From Lachnospiraceae bacterium A2 (GTDB taxonomy: Bacteria; Bacillota; Clostridia; Lachnospirales; Lachnospiraceae): a stretch of DNA of 64,000 bases. A program made the translations under genes and the position numbers. Below are positions 59,490-64,000 of the stretch, one piece after another (the stretch's first letter is position 1; each line of letters begins with the position of its first letter). The stretch lies in the NCBI GenBank assembly GCA_000403315.2, contig KE159638.1, forward strand, positions 573,793 through 637,792, written 5' to 3'. Under the pieces are notes generated by a model. That model searched no databases and had not been told where the DNA came from. It was given only the letters and a program-made list of their open reading frames with translations.

Positions 59490-62400
59490 ATGAAAGCATC
59501 GAAAAGGATAGTGGCATTGGTGTTATCCGTATGCATGGCTGTTGGTTCTATGGGTATGCAGGTGCAGGCATACGGCGGGGATGGCAGGCAAACGGAACTG
59601 CCGGAACTGGCAGGGGAGGCCCTGGGAGAAGATGTTGCAGGGGAGACAGGGGATACAGCAGCCCCCGGCAGCACAGAAAGGATAAAAGAAGATTTGGAGG
59701 AAACCCCTGATACAGCAGGAAATTCCAGTAACAAGGAAGGGACAAAGGAAGATTTGGGGGAAACCCCTGATACAGCAGGAAATTCCAGTAACAAGGAAGG
59801 GACAAAAGAAGAACCAGCGGAAATTCCCAGCCCGGCAGAAGCAAGAATAGCCAACGGGGGGCAGGGCAAGGAGGAACAGCCAGAGAAAGGCCGGCTGAAT
59901 TTTATGATGCAGGAAATGGAGGAACTTGGGATACCAGGCATCCAGAATGTGGCGGCAAGCCTTGGGGAAGACGGAATCCCGGTGGAAAGGGCGGCCTTGG
60001 AATACCATAATGATGCCGGACAGGAATTTACAGCGGAAGCAGCAGGGCTGGCAGGCAATATGGTGCGGTTTTCCATGGAATATACGCAGGAAGGGCAGGC
60101 TGGGATTTACCGGCTGGACAGGGTTTCCTGGAAACAGGGCGGGAAACAGTATCAGGCAGATTTGGCAGAGCTGGGCATGGAGATTGTCTACGGCGTCAAC
60201 CAGCAGGTGCAGGCCGAGCCGGACGAAGTGCTTCTGGACGAAGGGCTGCTGGAGGAAGTAGAAGCAAACGTGGTGACGCTGGATGAAAATGGGGTTCCCG
60301 TTTCCGAAAGCACGCTGGACAGCGTTTTGGAAGAAGCTGGCGCCCAGAAAGCCCGGGCACAAGGCGGGATGGCCCGCGGGGCAGCCAATAAGATGGTAAT
60401 TGTCTTAGACCCGGGACATGACAGTACCCATTCCGGGGCGTCTTATTATGGATACAAAGAGCAGGATTTGGTTTTAAAAATTGCCCAATACTGCAAAGAA
60501 GAATTGCAGAAGTATGCTGGCATTACCATATATATGACAAGGGAAACCCAAGCCTGTGCCAATGGGGGCAATATTGTAGATAGTGGGACATGCAACGCAA
60601 GAAGGGTTGAGTTTGCAGCAGCCAAAAAAGCAAACGTTTACGTCAGCTTCCACCTGAATGCCAGCCCCAGTGCTGCAGCCAAAGGGGTAGGGGTTTATTA
60701 CCCTAATGGCAGTTACCGGCCGGATCTTGGAGAAGCGGGGAAAGGCTTGGCAACCGAAATTTACCAGAAGCTGGCAGCTTTGGGGCTGTCTACATGGGCG
60801 AGTGGAATTTTAATCCGCAATTCGGCAACCAATACCCTGTACCCAGACGGTTCTTTGGCAGATTATCTTGCAATTATCCGCAGGAGCAAGCTGGCAGGTT
60901 TCCCAGCGGTTTTGATTGAACATGCATTTTTAAGCAATTCCAATGACGTTACCCAGTTCCTGAATTCAGATGCGAAGCTGAAAAAACTGGGGGTAGCAGA
61001 TGCACAGGGCATTGCAAAGTATTATGGGCTGTCGCTGGCAGGGAACGGGGGCGGCAGCAATCCAGCGCCAGAGCCAGTAGGGCCGCCGCCGGAAATTTCT
61101 TCGGTGCAATCCAGAAACAGCACAAAGCTGCGGCTTACATGGAATGCCGTCACAGATGCGGTTTCCTACCAGGTTTACCGGAGCAGCTCTTTGGATGGGA
61201 AGTATTCCAAGATTGCGACGGTTCCCGGCAGTAAGCTTACATATGATGATGGCACGGCCCAGGCAGGGGCAGCTTATTACTATAAAGTCTGCACGGTGTT
61301 TAAGGATGAAAAGGTTTCTGGGTTTTCCAATGCACATTCCGGGAAAACTTTAGCCAGCCCCCAGGTGACTAAGACTGTTTCGAAAAACAGCAGCCAGATT
61401 GAAATTACTTGGAGCGGGGTGGCGGATGCCGCGAAATACGAGCTCTACCGATGTGGGTTTGAGGATGGCACCTATGAGAAGATTAAGACCTTAAAGGCAG
61501 GGCAGCTTTCCTATATTGATGGAGATGTGGAGTCCCAGACTACATATTATTACAAGGTGCGGGCAAGGGGCGGCGAGAAAAATGGCTACAGCAGCTATTC
61601 CAAGCCGTATTCCGGCTGGGCAGTGAAAAAGACGAAAGTTTTAAGCGTCAGCTCTAAAACGAAAACTTCCCTTGAAATTAAGTGGAGGAAGGTTTCCAAT
61701 GCCTATGGCTACCGGATCCAGCGGAGCACATCCAAGGCCAAGGGCTTTCGGACAATTGCTACGGTTAAGTCGGGGACTGCCGTCAGCTATGTGGACAAGA
61801 AGCTAAAAACAGGAAGGAAGTATTATTACCGGGTACAGGCCTTAAACCGGGTAAACAAGAAGCTGGGCTACAGCGGCTACAGCAGCGCTTCTTCCGGTGC
61901 AACCATCACAGGCACGTCCATGGTGTATGCACGGTCTAAAAGCAGCACAAGCATGGAGGTTGCATGGAAGAAAGACCCCAAGGCTACTGGCTACCGGGTG
62001 AAGCGCAGTACATCCGAGAAAGGGACCTACCAGGTTGTAGCGGAGATTAAGAAGAACAGCACCTTGAAATACATTGACAAAACCATTTCCACGGGAAAAA
62101 AATATTACTACGCCATTGAGAGCGTGGTGACGAAAAATGGCGTGCCTAATTACAGCGGCAATTCCAAGCCAGTCGCTGCAAGGAATATCAAAAGAGTGTC
62201 CGTGACTTCCATGGCTACCGGGGAAAAAGGCGTGACGCTGAACTGGGCAAAGGTTGCCGGGGCGAACAGCTACCAGATTACCCGCAGCGAGGAGGCAGGA
62301 GGGAAGTTCACCCAAATTGCCAATCTCAAGGGGGGCAGCAATACCTCTTTTACAGATACCAATACGTCTGTTGGGAAACGGTATTACTACAAAATCCGCG

Positions 62401-62753
62401 CAATTAAAACCGGAAAAAACACTGGGTATGGGACCTACAGCAAGGCTTTGGAAAAATGGGTGCTGGGAGCTCCAGAGGATTTAGCTGTTATTTCAGACCA
62501 GGCAGGGCAGGTAGAGTTAGCCTGGGAGAAGGTTTCCAAATCGGTAGGCTATGTAGTGTACCGCAGCACGAAACCGGGCAGCGGATATAAAAGCATTGCC
62601 ACCTTGGAAGGCAGAGGGACAGTTGCCTATATAGATACCAATGTTACAGCAGGGAAAACCTACTATTATAAAGTGGCAGCCATATTGGAGTACAAGGGGG
62701 AAACTGGGCCTGGCGACACTACAGAGCCGGCTGCAGTCCAGGTGGCGAATTAG
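59490..62753 (+). CDS. Secreted N-acetylmuramoyl-L-alanine amidase with six FN3-like repeats
   Basis: The protein has 1087 residues. A signal peptide (KRIVALVLSVCMAVGSMG, cleavage near VQAYGG) is followed by an acidic, repetitive linker with two copies of a 20-residue unit (TPDTAGNSSNKEGTKED). The Amidase_3 domain (about residues 298-515) has the zinc ligands in IVLDPGHD (about 306), the Glu of YKEQDLVLK and the His of SFHLNASPS (about 386), plus the catalytic Glu in VLIEHAF (about 476). It cuts the bond between muramic acid and the stem peptide. Six FN3-like repeats of about 90 residues end the protein, each with a Trp near the start and a YYYKV-type strand. The ATG at 59490 has GGAG upstream. 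Confidence 0.92.
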   Translation: MKASKRIVALVLSVCMAVGSMGMQVQAYGGDGRQTELPELAGEALGEDVAGETGDTAAPGSTERIKEDLEETPDTAGNSSNKEGTKEDLGETPDTAGNSSNKEGTKEEPAEIPSPAEARIANGGQGKEEQPEKGRLNFMMQEMEELGIPGIQNVAASLGEDGIPVERAALEYHNDAGQEFTAEAAGLAGNMVRFSMEYTQEGQAGIYRLDRVSWKQGGKQYQADLAELGMEIVYGVNQQVQAEPDEVLLDEGLLEEVEANVVTLDENGVPVSESTLDSVLEEAGAQKARAQGGMARGAANKMVIVLDPGHDSTHSGASYYGYKEQDLVLKIAQYCKEELQKYAGITIYMTRETQACANGGNIVDSGTCNARRVEFAAAKKANVYVSFHLNASPSAAAKGVGVYYPNGSYRPDLGEAGKGLATEIYQKLAALGLSTWASGILIRNSATNTLYPDGSLADYLAIIRRSKLAGFPAVLIEHAFLSNSNDVTQFLNSDAKLKKLGVADAQGIAKYYGLSLAGNGGGSNPAPEPVGPPPEISSVQSRNSTKLRLTWNAVTDAVSYQVYRSSSLDGKYSKIATVPGSKLTYDDGTAQAGAAYYYKVCTVFKDEKVSGFSNAHSGKTLASPQVTKTVSKNSSQIEITWSGVADAAKYELYRCGFEDGTYEKIKTLKAGQLSYIDGDVESQTTYYYKVRARGGEKNGYSSYSKPYSGWAVKKTKVLSVSSKTKTSLEIKWRKVSNAYGYRIQRSTSKAKGFRTIATVKSGTAVSYVDKKLKTGRKYYYRVQALNRVNKKLGYSGYSSASSGATITGTSMVYARSKSSTSMEVAWKKDPKATGYRVKRSTSEKGTYQVVAEIKKNSTLKYIDKTISTGKKYYYAIESVVTKNGVPNYSGNSKPVAARNIKRVSVTSMATGEKGVTLNWAKVAGANSYQITRSEEAGGKFTQIANLKGGSNTSFTDTNTSVGKRYYYKIRAIKTGKNTGYGTYSKALEKWVLGAPEDLAVISDQAGQVELAWEKVSKSVGYVVYRSTKPGSGYKSIATLEGRGTVAYIDTNVTAGKTYYYKVAAILEYKGETGPGDTTEPAAVQVAN
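59688..59807 (+). repeat. Two tandem 60-bp repeats in the amidase gene
   Basis: Positions 59688-59747 and 59748-59807 are nearly identical 60-bp units and keep the frame; a partial third unit follows. Each encodes 20 residues of a Glu/Thr-rich linker. Copy number may vary between strains. Confidence 0.8.
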
Positions 62754-62855
62754 TACATGGTTAAAAACAAATTTTGTACGGCATCCAGTGCAGAATGATT
62801 GGAAATATCTGGGGATATGCCGATAAATTATGTGCAGAAAAGGAGAAAATGGAAT

Positions 62856-64000
62856 ATGAAGTTAAAAAAAGGCAGGAAAATTGCAGCCATTCTATTGGCG
62901 GCAGCAATCGTTTCCGCTGATTTCCACGGCGCTGGCAGCCTTGCTTATGCCAGCCAGCAGGAAAGCCAAAGGGAAGAAGCGGAATATGCCAGGACTGCGG
63001 AAGGCATAGAAAGAACCCGGGGGGAAGAAGCTGGGGAACCAGAGGGCACAGAAGCCCAAGGGGAGGAAGCCGGAACTGCGGAAGGCGCAGAGAAAACCCA
63101 GGGGGAAGAAGCTGGGACTGCGGAAGGCACAGAACCCCAAGATGAAAGAAACGGCAGCCTGGAAAGTATAAAAGAAGAAAAAGAGGGCACACAGGAAAAA
63201 GCGCTCCCAGAAGGTACAGAGCCGTTGTTCCTTCAGGAAGCCGATGAAAAAGGGGCTGGCGCCACAGAAGGACTGACGGAAACACAGGCATTTGATTTTT
63301 CCCAGGCAGAAGCAGCCTTTGCAGGGCTGTTAAAGGAATACGATATGTACGGGGTTCTGGCAAATGATGTGGAATTTCCAATTTATCAGGAGCCATCCCA
63401 GGAAGCCGTAGCAATAAATTCCCTTACCAGCGGCTCACAGGTCAAACTGGAAGGCGTAGTGTGGAATGAAACAGGCCTTTGGTTCCAGATTGGTTTTGCT
63501 TCTAATGATATAGCGTACAGCGGTTATATCCAGAGCGAGTATGTGGTGACGGCAGACAGCAGGCTGGAGGAATGGAAAGCCCAGTACCTGCCGGACTATG
63601 CAGTGGGGACGTTAAGCAGGGGCGCCGCCCGGGGCGCAACGCAGGTTTCTGCTTTCCCCAGCAGCTACCAGTCCTTCATCCAGAAATTGATCCAGGCACA
63701 TCCAAACTGGACATTTGTCCCTATGAATACAGGGCTGGAATGGGCGGACGTGCTGGCGGCTGAGATGAAAAATGGCGTCAACTTAGTGGAAACTTACCAG
63801 CCGGATACATGGAAATCCACAGCCCCAGAAGATTATAATATGGAAACTGGGGAATGGGTAATTAAGAACGGGACGAACTGGGTGCAGGCGTCCGAGTCCA
63901 TTGTCAAGTATTTTTTGGATCCCAGGAACTTTCTGCAGGAAGAATATGTGTTCCAGTTTGAGCAGCTTGTCTATGGGGACCACCATACCGAAGATGGCGT
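62856..64000 (+). CDS. Secreted wall-associated protein, partial at window end
   Basis: The frame is open from the ATG at 62856 (AAGGAG upstream) through the end of the window, 381 codons so far. A signal peptide (KLKKGRKIAAILLAAAIVS, cleavage near LAYASQ) leads into an acidic low-complexity stretch with repeats of the type GEEAG-x-x-EG (about residues 30-95). An SH3-like segment follows (about 165-230: YGVLANDVEFPIYQEPS to GYIQSEYVV). From about residue 270, SSYQSFIQKLIQAHPNWTF and YFLDPRNFLQEEYVFQFEQL (split as YFLDPRNFL) are typical of the region before a beta-N-acetylglucosaminidase domain in clostridial wall hydrolases. The catalytic domain would lie beyond the window. Its build resembles the amidase upstream. 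Confidence 0.85.
   Translation, partial: MKLKKGRKIAAILLAAAIVSADFHGAGSLAYASQQESQREEAEYARTAEGIERTRGEEAGEPEGTEAQGEEAGTAEGAEKTQGEEAGTAEGTEPQDERNGSLESIKEEKEGTQEKALPEGTEPLFLQEADEKGAGATEGLTETQAFDFSQAEAAFAGLLKEYDMYGVLANDVEFPIYQEPSQEAVAINSLTSGSQVKLEGVVWNETGLWFQIGFASNDIAYSGYIQSEYVVTADSRLEEWKAQYLPDYAVGTLSRGAARGATQVSAFPSSYQSFIQKLIQAHPNWTFVPMNTGLEWADVLAAEMKNGVNLVETYQPDTWKSTAPEDYNMETGEWVIKNGTNWVQASESIVKYFLDPRNFLQEEYVFQFEQLVYGDHHTEDG

Noticed and set aside
59688..59807. CRISPR-like repeat
   Set aside because: Two adjacent 60-bp units without spacers, in frame inside a gene; no cas genes in the window.
59450..60388. Long minus-strand frames opposite the amidase gene
   Set aside because: They mirror the repetitive, G+C-rich amidase linker and show no domain; the plus strand encodes signal peptide and amidase.
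1..64000. tRNA or rRNA genes
   Set aside because: I saw no cloverleaf-like sequence with CCA-proximal pairing or rRNA signature in any intergenic region, though this was by eye only.

Overview
This window looks like the chromosome of a gut Lachnospiraceae-type Firmicute (Clostridia). The evidence is a Tn916-family integrase with its excisionase, strong AGGAGG-type ribosome binding sites, LCP and cell-wall amidase genes with fibronectin-like repeats, and LicD, DegT and MBOAT surface-polysaccharide genes. The species cannot be fixed from the sequence. Positions 1 to about 50.7 kb are mostly AT-rich with clear signs of transfer. From about 50.9 kb on the DNA is visibly richer in G+C and reads like resident chromosome.

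Region 1 (1-30.5 kb) is a row of short transcription units for surface-glycan decoration. Five of them start with almost the same promoter: TTGACA, a spacer carrying a run of 9 or 10 G, then a TAAAAT-like -10 box (21-48, 14554-14582, 17552-17579, 22463-22490, 25641-25669). A sixth copy at 2757-2785 has an interrupted G run. Spacers are 16 or 17 bp, so gain or loss of one G should change promoter strength. Behind these promoters lie exchangeable modules: a large membrane protein (DUF6056, YfhO or DUF6020 type) with a bactoprenol-linked-sugar (CsbB/GtrB/DPM1-like) glycosyltransferase, or an MBOAT O-acyltransferase with an SGNH/DltD-like partner, once with an FkbH-like enzyme and an acyl carrier protein. 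Some modules are decayed by a frameshift, an internal deletion or loss of the 5' part.

A small Tn916-like mobile element (about 3.0-10.7 kb: int, xis, MobT/Orf20-type Rep or relaxase, TcpA/FtsK coupling protein, DUF961 protein, plus cargo) sits between the interrupted-G promoter and an MBOAT/SGNH pair. It lacks the Tn916 conjugation-pore genes and is probably mobilizable rather than self-transmissible. An IS transposase remnant and MITE-like palindromes lie at 21.5-22.4 kb.

Region 2 (30.7-49.6 kb) is a Wzx/Wzy-type polysaccharide operon with an ordinary promoter (30698-30726) and a terminator (49574-49620). It encodes a priming sugar-phosphate transferase, several glycosyltransferases, flippase, polymerase, a Wzz-like protein with a degenerate kinase-like tail, LicD plus an IspD/TarI-like cytidylyltransferase plus an SDR, and a dTDP-3-amino-3,6-dideoxyhexose branch (FdtB, FdtA and two candidate N-acyltransferases). 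Two genes at its end carry G runs inside the coding sequence: a GNAT (9 G, frame open) and a membrane acyltransferase (7 G, frame broken). The same mechanism may therefore switch genes both at promoters and within coding frames.

Region 3 (49.6-64 kb) holds a second membrane acyltransferase, a DUF6077 gene split by one in-frame stop, an LCP ligase, a minus-strand AAA ATPase operon with two small partners, a secreted fibronectin-like protein, a diguanylate cyclase, dispersed palindromic repeats, a secreted amidase with six FN3-like repeats, and the start of another secreted wall-associated protein that runs off the window.

The best candidate for an undescribed system is the set of poly-G controlled surface-glycan modification modules.
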